64,000 nucleotides of DNA from Lachnospiraceae bacterium G41 (GCA_900100245.1 FNEU01000001.1:186001-250000); one strand, 5' to 3'; positions 49,801 to 60,336 are shown, counted from the stretch's first letter. The notes: a model not told the origin generated them from the letters alone. Numbers and translations: made by a program.

Positions 49801-50583
49801 CTAATTCTTAAAAGTCATGAAACGCTCATAAGCCAGATTCATTATCTTAAGTTCTTTGTTTATAACCGGTAATCTGTCCGAATTATCGGGCAGATAGGAT
49901 TTTATCGTCTCGTATTTGTCGATAAGGAATTTAAGGAAACTTTCATATGTTTCTTTATCCATATCCTCATAGTATGGGTATTTTAAATCCACACATTCGG
50001 ATATGTCCGTTTTATCGTACATATCTTTTAGGATAAGCGGTACTTCATCAAAATTCATACCTGCAAACGCACATTTCTTACAGTCGCAGGCATTGACCAC
50101 CTTCATCACGGTATAGTACTTACCGTCTTCAAGCACCATATCTTCAAAAAGGATTTGATATCCGCTTCTTTTAAGATAAATCCTTACAAGCTCGATATCC
50201 GACTGAAGCTGAATATAAAAGACATTCATTCTCCTAAAAAATACGTCAGCCTCGTGGATTATCTTAACGCCCATCAGACCGCCCATTCCGCAGATTACGG
50301 CCGTATCAAAGGGATAATCGTCGTACTTGTCTTTGATACTTAAAAGTCCGTCGGAAAGGCATGTGGAGATTTTATCTTCCAGACAGAATTCTTTTATGTG
50401 CTCGCTTGCTCTTTTCAAGGGGCCTTCATTTATATCGCTGCAAAAGGCTTTTTTGATTTTCCCTGATTTAACCAAAGATATTGCCAGAAAGCCGTGATCG
50501 CAGCCGATATCCGCTAAAAAAGCAGCCGGCTCAACCAGGGAGGCAACTTTTAATAGTCTTTTAGACAAATTGTACCTGTTCAT
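49801..50583 (-). CDS. trmK: tRNA (adenine22-N1)-methyltransferase TrmK
   Basis: 260 residues. The SAM motif is ADIGCDHGFLAISL, and AVICGMGGLMGVKII holds the catalytic-loop region of the TrmK family. It methylates A22 of tRNAs such as tRNA-Ser. I start at the ATG at 50583 with AAAGG upstream; a longer frame to 50631 translates a GTGCC repeat. It is the fourth gene of the dgt-dnaG-rpoD-trmK block, its common Firmicute position. Confidence 0.9.
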   Translation of the reverse strand: MNRYNLSKRLLKVASLVEPAAFLADIGCDHGFLAISLVKSGKIKKAFCSDINEGPLKRASEHIKEFCLEDKISTCLSDGLLSIKDKYDDYPFDTAVICGMGGLMGVKIIHEADVFFRRMNVFYIQLQSDIELVRIYLKRSGYQILFEDMVLEDGKYYTVMKVVNACDCKKCAFAGMNFDEVPLILKDMYDKTDISECVDLKYPYYEDMDKETYESFLKFLIDKYETIKSYLPDNSDRLPVINKELKIMNLAYERFMTFKN

Positions 50584-50607
50584 TCCGACTGCCTTTCTTT
50601 TCGGAGC

Positions 50608-50633
50608 CAGACACCTAAAGGTGTCAGGCACCG
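50608..50633. repeat. GTGCCAGGC-family hairpin between rpoD and trmK
   Basis: GACACCT-AA-AGGTGTC inside GAGCCA/TCAGGCACC. No T-run follows in either direction, so read-through is expected. Confidence 0.65.
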
Positions 50634-50647
50634 AGTAATTTTAATCA

Positions 50648-51964
50648 TTAATCTTCGATATAATCACGAAGTTTGCCTGAACGTGAACGCTGACGAAGCT
50701 TTCTTAAAGCCTTTGCTTCAATCTGACGAATACGCTCTCTGGTTACGTTGAATTCTTTGCCGACTTCTTCAAGAGTTCTTGCCTTGCCATCATCGAAACC
50801 AAATCTTAATCTAAGGACTCTTTCTTCTCTTTCGGTAAGAGTTCCGAGTACCTCATCGAGCTGTTCCTTAAGAAGTGTCTGAGTTGCAGCTTCAACAGGG
50901 ATGGGTACATTTTCATCGGGGATGAAATCACCGAGATGTGAATCTTCCTCTTCACCGATAGGAGTCTCAAGAGATACGGGCTCCTGTGAAATCTTAAGGA
51001 TTTCTCTAACTCTTGCTACATCCATCTTCATGTAATCAGCGATTTCTTCGGGCGTCGGTTCACGACCGTATTCCTGAAGTAACTGACGTGAAACTCTGAT
51101 GAGTTTGTTGATGGTTTCAACCATATGTACAGGAATTCTGATGGTTCTAGCCTGGTCAGCGATAGCACGTGTAATCGCCTGTCTTATCCACCATGTAGCA
51201 TATGTGGAGAATTTATATCCCTTGCTGTAGTCGAACTTTTCTACAGCCTTAATAAGTCCGAGGTTACCTTCCTGAATAAGATCAAGGAATAAAAGACCTC
51301 TTCCGACATATCTCTTTGCGATTGAAACTACGAGACGAAGGTTTGCTTCGGAAAGCTTTTTCTTGGAGTTCTCGCCTTCAAGAATCTTCTTTTCAAGGCT
51401 CTTTCTTTCTCTGTCGGAAATATTGTCACCTTTTTCAGCCAATTTTCTTTTAGCTTCTTCGCCGACTTCCATCTTTTTAGCAAATTCGATTTCTTCATCT
51501 GCTGATAAAAGAGGAACTTTACCGATTTCCTTAAGATACATTCTGACAGGGTCATCTGTATCGATACCGAGTTCGCCGGATAAATCGATCTTGTCGATAT
51601 CCATATCGATTTCGGCTTCAACGACACTCGCTTCATCCATCATGAGTCCGAGTTCGTCATCGGTGATTAAATCATCGTCTTCCATAGGACGGAAAACATC
51701 GATGTTGTTGGCATCTTCGAATTCCTGAAGACGGTCATATTCTTCTTCACCCATCTGAACACCTTCAAAATGCTTTTCGATGTCCGAAGGATCGAGAATA
51801 TTCTTTTTCTTCTTAGCCAGTTTAAGTAATGATTTAAGTCTTTCTTCAAAGAGTTCATTTACTTTGGGCTCTTCAACGGATTCGCTTGCCTCTTCGATGA
51901 ACTCTTCGTCTTCAATTACTTCGACTTCTTCGATTACTTCTTCAGTCTTTTTTCTTCTTCCCAT
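50648..51964 (-). CDS. rpoD: Primary sigma factor SigA/RpoD
   Basis: 438 residues. An acidic N-terminus (about 1-130) precedes region 1.2 ([18 protein letters not shown]), region 2 ([20 protein letters not shown], then [17 protein letters not shown], which reads the -10), region 3 and region 4 ([19 protein letters not shown], which reads the -35). It directs RNA polymerase to housekeeping promoters. It follows dnaG by 16 bases. Confidence 0.97.
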   Translation of the reverse strand: MGRRKKTEEVIEEVEVIEDEEFIEEASESVEEPKVNELFEERLKSLLKLAKKKKNILDPSDIEKHFEGVQMGEEEYDRLQEFEDANNIDVFRPMEDDDLITDDELGLMMDEASVVEAEIDMDIDKIDLSGELGIDTDDPVRMYLKEIGKVPLLSADEEIEFAKKMEVGEEAKRKLAEKGDNISDRERKSLEKKILEGENSKKKLSEANLRLVVSIAKRYVGRGLLFLDLIQEGNLGLIKAVEKFDYSKGYKFSTYATWWIRQAITRAIADQARTIRIPVHMVETINKLIRVSRQLLQEYGREPTPEEIADYMKMDVARVREILKISQEPVSLETPIGEEEDSHLGDFIPDENVPIPVEAATQTLLKEQLDEVLGTLTEREERVLRLRFGFDDGKARTLEEVGKEFNVTRERIRQIEAKALRKLRQRSRSGKLRDYIED

Positions 51965-51980
51965 TTTCTTTCTTTTCTCC

Positions 51981-53744
51981 TTATTCAGGTATTGTTATTT
52001 TGATTTTTCTGATTTCCATCAGTTCTTTTTTCTTTTCCATATATTCTTTTGGATCAAGTCCGGCTTCGCTCTTTCTCTTTTCATCGAGCGAATTAGACTT
52101 AAGCCTGAATATTATGTCAACCAAAGCACCTGCGATTTCATCACGATCCTCAACTCCGCTTAAGGTTGATGTAAACATATTCGAAACGGTATTCTGAACC
52201 TCCTCGTCCTCGAACATATTTACCATTCTGGCCGGCGAAGCATTGCCGTTCTTTAAATCCTCGAAAAACTTTGTCGCAACCTCTTTGTAAGGTTCTTCCC
52301 AAAAATCATCGGGCGAAACATAATCTTTTATCTGAGGATATATCGATGGATATTCAGCAAGATAGGTTAACATAAGTTGCTGAAGCCTTGCTTTGGAATC
52401 ATCTTTTTTCTCATGAATTCCGGACTGTTCTCTTACCGGCCTGTTGAAATTCCTTAATCTGCCGGCTTCCTTTGCAACCATATTGGTTAGCGTATCTACG
52501 CTGATGCCCATTTCTTTGGCGCATGCTTTTATATAATTGGTTCTTACAACCTCGTCTTTCATTTCGGCTAAAAGAGCAGCCACTTCGTTATCATATCTCG
52601 TATTGGCATCGGGATCCGAAGGGTCGTACTTTTCCCTCAATGTACCTATTTCAAATATAAAAGCATTCTTAGCTTCGTCTATTCTCTTTTGGAATTCTTC
52701 TTTGCCAAGATTCTTTATAAACTCATCGGGATCCTTGTAAGGCTTCATATTAATAACCTTACACGAAAGTCCGAATTCTCTGCAAATCTTTGCGGCTCTT
52801 ATTGCAGCCGTAACTCCGGGGCCGTCGGAATCATAGGAAAGATAAACGTCATTTGCGTATCTTTTTATGATATTGGCCTGACCGGGCGTAAATGCCGTAC
52901 CAAGCGATGCCACAGCCATATTAAAGCCTGCCTGGTGAAGCGCTATTACATCCATGTAGCCTTCGCAAAGGATGAAATACTTGCTTCTTGAAGCCCTTGC
53001 TATGTCAAATGCATAAAGATTCGTACTCTTGTTAAATATCGGAGTTTCGGGAGAATTTAAATATTTCGGTTCTCCGTCTCCTAAAACTCTGCCGCCGAAA
53101 CCTATTACTTTGCCGGCCTGATTTTTAATCGGAAACATTACTCTGTTCCAGAATTTAGCTCTTAGTCCGTGACGTTCGTCAAATACCCCGACACCGGAAT
53201 CAATGATTTCTTTATCTGTAAATCCCTGATTCTTAAGATATAAAATACAGTCTTTTCCGCTTACACTCGAAAATCCGAGCCCGAATTTTTTCATCGTTTC
53301 GTCGGAAAGTTCTCTCTTCTTAAAATAGTCAAGACCGGTCTTTCCCGCATCGCTTCTAAGATAGGCATAAAAGTATCTCGCAGCCTCGGTATTACACTCG
53401 ATCATTCTTAACTTTTTATCCTGTTTTTCCTTCGAAAACTCGCCCGTGTAGGTTTCGGGAAGTTTGATTCCGCTTCTTTGTGCGAGGGTCTGAACAGCTT
53501 CAACAAAAGTCTTGGAATCGTATTTCTGTAAAAAGGTAAAAACATTTCCGCCTTCGCCGCATGCAAAACATTTGAAAAGCTGTTTCTGCCTGCTTACCAT
53601 CAGCGAAGGATTTGTATCGGCATGGAACGGACAGATGCAAACGTAGTTTGATCCTTTTTTCGTCAGAGGTATGTATTCGTTAATGACATCCACAATATCG
53701 TTATTCTGTTGAACTTCATCTATTAATTCCTGCGGATAATACAT
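51981..53744 (-). CDS. dnaG: DNA primase
   Basis: About 587 residues. The CHC2 zinc finger is [16 protein letters not shown] with [11 protein letters not shown], the RNA-polymerase core starts near 120, the Toprim motif is [17 protein letters not shown], and a helicase-binding domain forms the last 140 residues. It makes replication primers. The ATG at 53744 follows GAGG, which overlaps the stop of dgt; the 21-base-longer frame has no separate site. One TTATGTCAACC word lies near its 3' end. Confidence 0.96.
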   Translation of the reverse strand: MYYPQELIDEVQQNNDIVDVINEYIPLTKKGSNYVCICPFHADTNPSLMVSRQKQLFKCFACGEGGNVFTFLQKYDSKTFVEAVQTLAQRSGIKLPETYTGEFSKEKQDKKLRMIECNTEAARYFYAYLRSDAGKTGLDYFKKRELSDETMKKFGLGFSSVSGKDCILYLKNQGFTDKEIIDSGVGVFDERHGLRAKFWNRVMFPIKNQAGKVIGFGGRVLGDGEPKYLNSPETPIFNKSTNLYAFDIARASRSKYFILCEGYMDVIALHQAGFNMAVASLGTAFTPGQANIIKRYANDVYLSYDSDGPGVTAAIRAAKICREFGLSCKVINMKPYKDPDEFIKNLGKEEFQKRIDEAKNAFIFEIGTLREKYDPSDPDANTRYDNEVAALLAEMKDEVVRTNYIKACAKEMGISVDTLTNMVAKEAGRLRNFNRPVREQSGIHEKKDDSKARLQQLMLTYLAEYPSIYPQIKDYVSPDDFWEEPYKEVATKFFEDLKNGNASPARMVNMFEDEEVQNTVSNMFTSTLSGVEDRDEIAGALVDIIFRLKSNSLDEKRKSEAGLDPKEYMEKKKELMEIRKIKITIPE

Positions 53745-53752
53745 TTTTAACC

Positions 53753-54757
53753 TCAGCCGTACCAAACCCTGGGTATGTAGATTTCTTCAAATTTGGCAAT
53801 TGCGTATCTGTCGGTCATGGCTGCGATATGGTCACAAACCACTCTCTCGGCAGTTTCGCCTTTTTCCATTAATTTTATGAGTTCATCGGGAAGCTCTTCC
53901 GTATGAATCAGATAATAATCGTAAAGATTGTTTATCAAAAGTTTTGCTCTTCCCTCTTCTTTTTTGGCAACGGAGTTTTTATATACACGGTCGTACATAA
54001 AATTCTTAATCTTAACCATTGCTTCAGCTACGGGAGGAGACATTATAATATCGTCTTTGCCGAGCGAATTGGTCACTATATCGTGGATGAATTTATCAAG
54101 TCTCTCGCCCGTTGTATTGCCGAGCACTTCCCTGACATCCTTTGGAACGTCATCTTCGGTCAGAATGCCCGCTCTTATCGCATCATCCATATCATGATGA
54201 AAATATGCAATCTTGTCGGAAAGTCTTACAATCTTGCCTTCAAGCGTGCAAGGCATGCATGAAGTCTGATGATTTAAGATACCGTCTCTTACTTCAAACG
54301 TAAGGTTTAAGCCCTGTCCGTCCTTTTCAAGCACTTCAACGGTACGTAAGCTTTGCTCATTATGTTTAAACCCGTAAGGGCAGATTTCATTTAAAACTCT
54401 TTCGCCGGAATGACCGAACGGTGTATGCCCTAAGTCATGTCCGAGCGCAATAGCCTCCACAAGGTCTTCATTCATTCTAAGTGCTTTGGCGATTGTTCTT
54501 GCATTCTGAGATACTTCCAGCGTATGTGTAAGTCTCGTCCTGTAATGATCGCCCTCGGGAAGAAGGAAAACCTGCGTCTTATCTTTTAACCTCCTAAAAG
54601 ATTTGCTGTGGATAATTCTGTCTCTGTCTCTTTGAAAAACAGGTCTGATGTCGCACTGCTCCTCTTCACGCTCTCTGCCTTTGGAATTAATACTAAGGCA
54701 AGCGTAGGGGCTTAAAATATCTTTTTCTTCATTTTCAATTCGTTCTCTGATTGTCAT
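53753..54757 (-). CDS. dgt: dGTPase-like HD-domain triphosphohydrolase
   Basis: 334 residues. The HD motif is in EAIALGHDLGHTPFGHSGE, preceded by HTLEVSQNARTIAKAL, and a second His-rich segment IAYFHHDMDDAIRAG follows. The short form is usual in Firmicutes, where it precedes dnaG. It cleaves dNTPs to nucleoside and triphosphate. The stop overlaps the dnaG ribosome site. Confidence 0.93.
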   Translation of the reverse strand: MTIRERIENEEKDILSPYACLSINSKGREREEEQCDIRPVFQRDRDRIIHSKSFRRLKDKTQVFLLPEGDHYRTRLTHTLEVSQNARTIAKALRMNEDLVEAIALGHDLGHTPFGHSGERVLNEICPYGFKHNEQSLRTVEVLEKDGQGLNLTFEVRDGILNHQTSCMPCTLEGKIVRLSDKIAYFHHDMDDAIRAGILTEDDVPKDVREVLGNTTGERLDKFIHDIVTNSLGKDDIIMSPPVAEAMVKIKNFMYDRVYKNSVAKKEEGRAKLLINNLYDYYLIHTEELPDELIKLMEKGETAERVVCDHIAAMTDRYAIAKFEEIYIPRVWYG

Positions 54758-54847
54758 AAAAGTCTCCGAAAAAGCCCATCCAAAAATATTATTCTGAAAA
54801 ACCTTTTAAAATCCTTTTTTTATTTTTATTTTTTCTAATTTTATTTA

Positions 54848-54876
54848 TTGACAATTGTTTCGGTCTTTGCTAATAT
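54848..54876 (+). promoter_or_regulatory. Near-consensus sigma-A promoter of tRNA-Leu(AAG)
   Basis: TTGACA (54848-54853), exactly 17 bases, TAATAT (54871-54876), 20 bases before the tRNA. Confidence 0.85.
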
Positions 54877-54896
54877 ATTTAAGTCGCTAAAGACAT

Positions 54897-54980
54897 GCGG
54901 GGATGCTGGAATTGGCAGACAGGCTAGACTAAGGATCTAGTGTTGGCAACGACGTGTGGGTTCAAGTCCCATTTCCCGCA
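54897..54980 (+). tRNA. tRNA-Leu (AAG)
   Basis: An 84-nt class II tRNA. Acceptor GCGGGGA/TTCCCGC, anticodon arm CTAGA-CTAAGGA-TCTAG with anticodon AAG, a long variable arm (GTTGGCAACGACGTG region) and T-arm GGTTCAAGTCCC. A34 is expected to be read as inosine. CCA is not encoded. Confidence 0.92.
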
Positions 54981-54985
54981 TTAGG

Positions 54986-55015
54986 AACCCTTGAAAAATC
55001 TTTCAAGGGTTTTTT
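54986..55015 (+). terminator. Terminator between the two tRNA-Leu genes
   Basis: Stem AACCCTTGAAA/TTTCAAGGGTT followed by TTTT. The same bases include TTGAAA (54991-54996), 17 bases, TTAAAA (55014-55019), a possible promoter for the second tRNA. Confidence 0.8.
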
Positions 55016-55033
55016 AAAACTTATTTGCTTTTT

Positions 55034-55116
55034 GCAGGAGTGGCGGAACGGCAGACGCGCACGGTTCAGGTCCGTGTGATGGAAACATCGTGAGGGTTCA
55101 AATCCCTTTTCCTGCA
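55034..55116 (+). tRNA. tRNA-Leu (CAG)
   Basis: An 83-nt class II tRNA. Acceptor GCAGGAG/TTCCTGC with one G-U, anticodon arm CACGG-TTCAGGT-CCGTG with anticodon CAG, variable arm around GATGGAAACATCGTG and T-arm GGTTCAAATCCC. CCA is not encoded. Confidence 0.92.
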
Positions 55117-55124
55117 GACATACG

Positions 55125-55156
55125 ACAGATTTTCATGTGAATGCGTGAAAATCTGT
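55125..55156 (+). terminator. Terminator after tRNA-Leu (CAG)
   Basis: Stem ACAGATTTTCA/TGAAAATCTGT followed by TTTATTTTT. A TATAAT-like -10 for the next gene lies just beyond, near 55165. Confidence 0.85.
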
Positions 55157-55205
55157 TTTATTTTTGTTATAATAAACACATCAATTATTTACGAGAGGTT
55201 TATAC

Positions 55206-56210
55206 ATGGAAGAGAAAAAATTCGCATTATTAATCGATGCAGATAATATATCGTCAAAATATATCAAAATAATAATCGAAGAATTATCAAAATACGGAAC
55301 AATTACTTATAAAAGATTGTATGGCGATCTGACAAGGCCCAATAACAGGAGCTGGAAAAATGCCATGCTCTCCCATTCTATTGTTCCTTTCCAGCAATTT
55401 AATTACACTACGGGCAAGAATTCAACGGACTCAGCTATGATAATCGATGCTATGGATATTCTTTATTCAGGAAGCGTAAACGGCTTTTGTCTGGCAACCA
55501 GCGATTCTGATTTCACGCGTCTTGCAATGAGACTTCGTGAGTCCGGAATGACGGTAATCGGTATGGGCGAACAGAAAACTCCCGAGCCCTTCAGAGTATC
55601 CTGCGAAAGATTCTTCTTTATCGATCTTTTATCAGATGAAGAAGATACGGATATTGATGAAAACAAGTCTGAGAACGAAGAAGCTGCAGATGCCGTAACA
55701 CCTATTCCCGCACTTGAATCACTCATAAGCAAAATCATTATGGAAAACGGTATTAACGGAACCGCAATGGATATCGGTGAACTCGGAAGCCGTATCACAA
55801 AATACGATCCCGCATTTGATATAAGAAACTACGGATATACCAAGTTTTCAAAATTCCTCGAGAACTTTAAGAATATCAATTTGAAATTCACAGAGAATAC
55901 TGTTACCGCAATATTGAAGGATTCTGAAATCTCACTTAAGGCAATTGAGAATGACATTATTTCTCTCCTTAACGAGTGCGAAAAGAATTCCTGCAATACA
56001 GGTCAGTTAAATCAGAAGCTCATTGCTTTACATCCTACGTTTTCATTTGAAAACTACGGCTACAACAGATTTTCAAAACTTTTAAGCGATTTGGAAAGCG
56101 TAAAGGTTACAAGTCTGGGCCGTGTGGTTACACTTAATCCTGAATTCGTAAAAGCAACAAAGGCAAGTGCTACGAAGGCTAAAAAAACCACTGCAACAAA
56201 AAAGCAGTAA
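55206..56210 (+). CDS. NYN-domain RNase-like protein with two OST-HTH/LOTUS domains
   Basis: 334 residues. The NYN (LabA/DUF88) domain (1-150) begins KFALLIDADNISSKYIK and has further acidic residues in TDSAMIIDAMDILY and ATSDSDFTRLA, as in metal-dependent PIN-like RNases. Two winged OST-HTH domains follow (about 168-240 and 250-315, each with a NYGYxxFSKxL motif: IRNYGYTKFSKFLENF and FENYGYNRFSKLLSDL). The tail is Lys/Ala/Thr-rich. This domain set suggests RNA binding and cleavage; the target is unknown. GAGAGG precedes the ATG. Confidence 0.88.
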   Translation: MEEKKFALLIDADNISSKYIKIIIEELSKYGTITYKRLYGDLTRPNNRSWKNAMLSHSIVPFQQFNYTTGKNSTDSAMIIDAMDILYSGSVNGFCLATSDSDFTRLAMRLRESGMTVIGMGEQKTPEPFRVSCERFFFIDLLSDEEDTDIDENKSENEEAADAVTPIPALESLISKIIMENGINGTAMDIGELGSRITKYDPAFDIRNYGYTKFSKFLENFKNINLKFTENTVTAILKDSEISLKAIENDIISLLNECEKNSCNTGQLNQKLIALHPTFSFENYGYNRFSKLLSDLESVKVTSLGRVVTLNPEFVKATKASATKAKKTTATKKQ

Positions 56211-56221
56211 AAAAATAAGAG

Positions 56222-56254
56222 CCAGGCACACTGCGTGAGCCTGGCACTTTTTTT
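56222..56254. terminator. Terminator made of a GTGCCAGGC-family palindrome
   Basis: GCCAGGC-A-CAC-TGC-GTG-A-GCCTGGC folds as one long stem with an A-A mismatch and is followed by CACTTTTTTT on the plus strand. It can also stop the convergent kinase gene, which has an A run on its exit side. Confidence 0.8.
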
Positions 56255-56256
56255 CT

Positions 56257-59079
56257 TTAACTCTCTTTTAGGATCTCATCGACGATAATAATCGCTTCGT
56301 CATAATCAAAATCTCTGACGGCTGCTCTTATCTTCTTATACTTCTCTCTCTTTTCATCAGTGCTCTGGGTTTTAAGAAGTTCTGAAATCTTTTTATCTGA
56401 TTCAGTCATATCAAGCATTTCAAGACTTTCGCGTAAGGATGCAAGTTCATTTCTTTCTTCATCCACGGAGATCTGACCTCTTGTAACCTCGATATCTTTG
56501 CCGATTTCAATTCCGTTATCAACAAGCACAAACTTAATATTTGCAAGTATTCTTCTGTATTCGTCGGTTAAATCAGGCGCTTCATTCTTAACCTTTTCGT
56601 AATTGCCTTCTCTGACAGCAAATTCCAGTTCTTTAGCTTTTTCAGCAAGCGATGTGGCGCCAACTCCAAGCGCAAGACCTTTAAGAGCATGGGTTTCGAA
56701 TGTGTACTGCTCATACTCTTCGTTTGCAATCATATTTTCCATACGTTCAATCTGTGCACCGCCGTCATCATAGATGTATTTAAGAACCTGAACATATCTT
56801 GAAACGCTGTTGTTGTAATTCTTAATGCCGGCCTGCGTATCAACGCCCGCAATCGTAATGTTTTTGCTAACCTTAAGACTCGGATCTTCCTTATCCACGA
56901 AATGAATGAATTCGTCAGGGAGATATTTTATGAGCAATGTTTCCAAAAGGTTTATGTTCATAGGCTTTGAAAGATAATCCTGGAAGCCTTTTTCAAGGAA
57001 CATCTCTCTCGCACCTCTGATGGCATTAGCTGTAAGCGCAATAATAGGAACGTTTTTCTTATCCTTTTGAGGAAGGTTTCTTATTCTGGCTGCTGTTTCG
57101 ATACCGTCCATGATAGGCATCATCTGATCCATCAGAATCAGATGGTAATGATTCTTCATTACCTTATCCAAGCATTCCTGACCGCTCATCGCAGTATCAA
57201 CTTTAATCTGATACATTGCAAGGATACCCTGAATAACCTTTATGTTGGTTGCATTGTCATCGACAGCAAGTACCTTGGCCATGGGTGCGATAAAGGATTC
57301 ATTCTCGGCATCGCCTTTGGTAGGCACAACGATTTCGGAAATCTTACCGGTATGCGCAAAATTCACGACATTCTGGAATATCGTAAAAGAAAACGTAGAG
57401 CCGACACCGTATGTACTCTTTACATTAATGGAGCCGCCCATACTTTCAACCAGTCTCTTGGTAATCGCAAGACCAAGTCCCGTACCTTCGATGGTTCTGT
57501 TTTTAATCATATCAGCACGTTCGAACGAATCAAAAATCGTAGGAAGTGCTTCTTCGGATATACCTACACCCGTATCTTCGACAGATGCTCTGATAAGCGC
57601 CATACCGCTTTGAAGCTTCCAGTCGACGTTTAAGGTCACGGAACCGGAGTTGGTATATTTTACCGCATTATTTAAAATATTCGTGAATATCTGTCTTACA
57701 TGGACCTCATCGCCTCTTAAAACCTTGGGCAGAGTCTCATTTACATTTATATAAAGTTCGATATTCTTTTCTTTTAGTTTTGCCCTGACGGGGTCGGTAA
57801 TATCTTTTATGAGAACGCCGGGTTCGTATTCGTTTTCCGCAGCATTCATTTTGCCCGCTTCAATCTTGGAGAAATCAAGGATTTCGGTAATGATTGAAAT
57901 TAGGATAAGTGAAGCATTCTTGATACTGTAAGCGAGTTCTTCTATCTTTTCGCTCTTGTCTCTTTCGCGAAGAATCATTTCCGTCGAGCCCATTATGGCA
58001 TTAACGGGAGTTCTGATTTCGTGAGACATATTTGCAAGGAACATAGTCTTTGCCTGGTTGGCTTTTTCCGCCTGTTCCTTAATCTGAATAAGATTCTTGT
58101 TGTATTTGTTCTCTTCCGTCTTGTCATAAAGCCAGAGATGATAACCTTTTAACATCTTCTTATCATAAAAGGGTTTGACCGATACCTGAAATTCTCTCGC
58201 ACCGATGGACAGAACTTTTTTGTTGTTTCGATACACTCTGTTAATCATGTTATCGGATCTGTTGGCGAATTTAAGCTCGGGCAGAATATTGTATGCCACC
58301 TCATTTGCATAAAGAAGATTCTTTCTTACATCAATTACTATTACAGCATCCTCTATACTGTTAACGATATCTTCCTTAGCCGCCTGAACCGTGTCAAACA
58401 TACGGAATCTGAAGATAATAAGCGTTACCATTGCAAACGATAAGACGTATGCAAAATGAATCGGTATATAGGTATATCTCGAATAAAAAGGCGTAAATCT
58501 GTAAATAAGCGCAAGAACAGGGAAAATAAACGATAAGATAAGGAAAATATATTCCTTCGCAACCTTTGAACCATCTTTAAAAGCTCTTCTTATAATAAGA
58601 ACAATCATAAGAATGCTTATAAAAATATAAAAGCCGCAGCTTATCATGAATACTATTCCCTCTTTTATCTCAAGATGAGGGAATACTCCTGTGTTTACAA
58701 ATTGAATGGAGTTGTAAACCTTGTCAAAACCGAATCCGACATAATAAAAGCCAAGTACAATATCTATGGCCATAAGTACAATAAGAAAAGGCGTTTTGAC
58801 GGGAACATCGCTGAGTCTGAATATAAGTACAAGCCAGAATGTATTCATCAATAAAATTGCAATAAGCTGGAATTTGGTACAGACAATGGCAGCATGAAGA
58901 TCGACTGCATTCATTTCGAGATAATATGCAATCATATCTATCAAAATGCTGATACCTACAAGACCGAGAAGTTTTTCCATTCTCGAAGATTTTTCACGAA
59001 TAATAATTATACATAAAACTGCCGTAAGTAAAGTGCCGACAACATGAACAATATTGAAGATATTGAATAAACTTAACAT
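56257..59079 (-). CDS. Hybrid sensor histidine kinase with 7TM input, receiver and HPt domains
   Basis: 940 residues. Seven membrane helices (about 8-225, HisKA_7TM type) are followed by a PAS-like domain (about 235-330, [20 protein letters not shown]), HisKA with the phospho-His in [15 protein letters not shown], HATPase ([32 protein letters not shown]), a receiver (Asp in [14 protein letters not shown]) and a C-terminal HPt (His in [14 protein letters not shown]). The full phosphorelay up to HPt is in one chain; the final regulator must be elsewhere. The ligand is unknown. Confidence 0.93.
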   Translation of the reverse strand: MLSLFNIFNIVHVVGTLLTAVLCIIIIREKSSRMEKLLGLVGISILIDMIAYYLEMNAVDLHAAIVCTKFQLIAILLMNTFWLVLIFRLSDVPVKTPFLIVLMAIDIVLGFYYVGFGFDKVYNSIQFVNTGVFPHLEIKEGIVFMISCGFYIFISILMIVLIIRRAFKDGSKVAKEYIFLILSFIFPVLALIYRFTPFYSRYTYIPIHFAYVLSFAMVTLIIFRFRMFDTVQAAKEDIVNSIEDAVIVIDVRKNLLYANEVAYNILPELKFANRSDNMINRVYRNNKKVLSIGAREFQVSVKPFYDKKMLKGYHLWLYDKTEENKYNKNLIQIKEQAEKANQAKTMFLANMSHEIRTPVNAIMGSTEMILRERDKSEKIEELAYSIKNASLILISIITEILDFSKIEAGKMNAAENEYEPGVLIKDITDPVRAKLKEKNIELYINVNETLPKVLRGDEVHVRQIFTNILNNAVKYTNSGSVTLNVDWKLQSGMALIRASVEDTGVGISEEALPTIFDSFERADMIKNRTIEGTGLGLAITKRLVESMGGSINVKSTYGVGSTFSFTIFQNVVNFAHTGKISEIVVPTKGDAENESFIAPMAKVLAVDDNATNIKVIQGILAMYQIKVDTAMSGQECLDKVMKNHYHLILMDQMMPIMDGIETAARIRNLPQKDKKNVPIIALTANAIRGAREMFLEKGFQDYLSKPMNINLLETLLIKYLPDEFIHFVDKEDPSLKVSKNITIAGVDTQAGIKNYNNSVSRYVQVLKYIYDDGGAQIERMENMIANEEYEQYTFETHALKGLALGVGATSLAEKAKELEFAVREGNYEKVKNEAPDLTDEYRRILANIKFVLVDNGIEIGKDIEVTRGQISVDEERNELASLRESLEMLDMTESDKKISELLKTQSTDEKREKYKKIRAAVRDFDYDEAIIIVDEILKES

Positions 59080-59269
59080 ATTTTTACCCCACCTGGATTA
59101 ATTATAATACGATGACCAAAAAGTGTCAAAAAGTGGATATGAGCAATATATTGTTAGTTTTAAGCAAAATATTTATATCTAATATGTTTCACGGGCAATA
59201 TAATCTTAATTGTAATTCGAATTGATTTTACAAACAGATCATTCCGAAAGAATTCCCCTTTTACACAGC

Positions 59270-59299
59270 AAAAAACCTCCTTTTCCCGGGAGGTTTTTT
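59270..59299 (-). terminator. Terminator of the polysaccharide deacetylase gene
   Basis: Stem AAAAAACCTCC/GGAGGTTTTTT. The stretch 59080-59395 otherwise holds the AT-rich start region of the kinase gene and nothing else I recognise. Confidence 0.8.
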
Positions 59300-59395
59300 G
59301 TGTGACGTTTTTATGTCATTTTATTGACCATCAAATGCCCTTTTTCTGTTTTTCAACTTTTTTTCATCAAAATAATTAAAATAATTATCTTTTTC

Positions 59396-60214
59396 TTATT
59401 TTATGATTTTAGTTTCCCCACTCTTAATGCTCGAGAAACCGTCTTCGGTTTTATAAAATACTTCGATTAAGGTCGGATTGTATGCTTTCTTTCCGTCAGC
59501 GGAGAATTCAAGCGAACGTGTTGCGTTTATATATTCGTAGATTTCCATATTGGTTGCATACCAGATGTAATCTTTTCCACTCATCATCTCACAGAACTTC
59601 TCTATCCCGCTCCAGTCTTTTGATCTGCCGAATTCATAGCTGTGACCCCAGACATACATCAAAGGAAGTTCAATATAGCCCGGACAATTAAGGAAACGCT
59701 CTCCGAGTTCAGTTATATTAGGATCTGCCTGATGACATGTGGGACACCAGTCAAGAAAATCCATGGGAGGAAAGAAATCATATGTTGAAGCAACTCCTCT
59801 TGCGTATTTTATACCCACGGTTCTTAAAATATTCATTATGCGCTCATCATGTCTGCCGAATGCATAAGCTGCGCCCTGAACAAGTTTTCCGGTCAAGGCT
59901 TCGAGAGCCTTTCTGTCTTCGAGAAATTCATTTACTATCATGGGGTCTGTAAGAGCTCCGATAAATTTGTGTTCCACACCGTGTACGGCTACCTCGTGAT
60001 TCTTATATACTTCCTTAACCTCTTCGGGTTTAATATAGACGTTACCGTCGGGGTTTTGGTCCGCTGTTCCTCCCAAAGTTCCGGAATTAACGTTAAAAGT
60101 ACATTTCATTCCGTATTTATCAAATATTTCAATCAGTCTTTTGTCAAAGTCCTGATTATCGTCAAAACTGAATGTCAAAGCCTGTTTCTTTCCGTTAGGA
60201 TAAATAAAATCCAT
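59396..60214 (-). CDS. Polysaccharide deacetylase family protein
   Basis: 272 residues of the NodB (CE4) fold. ALTFSFDDNQDFDKRL gives motif 1 with the metal and catalytic Asp pair, EVAVHGVEHKFIG the HxxxH metal motif, and AYAFGRHDERI motif 3. No signal peptide is seen, so it is cytosolic, unlike peptidoglycan deacetylases; members like this may act on small sugars. The TLGGTADQNPDG segment is a typical loop. It has an AGGAGAT site. Confidence 0.85.
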   Translation of the reverse strand: MDFIYPNGKKQALTFSFDDNQDFDKRLIEIFDKYGMKCTFNVNSGTLGGTADQNPDGNVYIKPEEVKEVYKNHEVAVHGVEHKFIGALTDPMIVNEFLEDRKALEALTGKLVQGAAYAFGRHDERIMNILRTVGIKYARGVASTYDFFPPMDFLDWCPTCHQADPNITELGERFLNCPGYIELPLMYVWGHSYEFGRSKDWSGIEKFCEMMSGKDYIWYATNMEIYEYINATRSLEFSADGKKAYNPTLIEVFYKTEDGFSSIKSGETKIIK

Positions 60215-60240
60215 TATTTTAATCTCCTTAAAAATATTCA

Positions 60241-60271
60241 GAGCCAGGCACGCTGCGCGAGCCGGGCACTG
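60241..60271. repeat. GTGCCAGGC-family repeat
   Basis: GAGCCAGGCACGCTGCGCGA followed by GCCGGGCAC, upstream of the deacetylase gene. It stands right before a terminator. Confidence 0.6.
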
Positions 60272-60281
60272 TTAAAACAAA

Positions 60282-60306
60282 AAAGCAAGGAATAAATCCT
60301 TGCTTT
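60282..60306 (-). terminator. Terminator of the APH-like gene
   Basis: Stem AAAGCAAGGA/TCCTTGCTTT followed on the minus strand by TTTTTTG. Confidence 0.8.
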
Positions 60307-60336
60307 AATGATATCACTTTAGGATATGTAATACAA

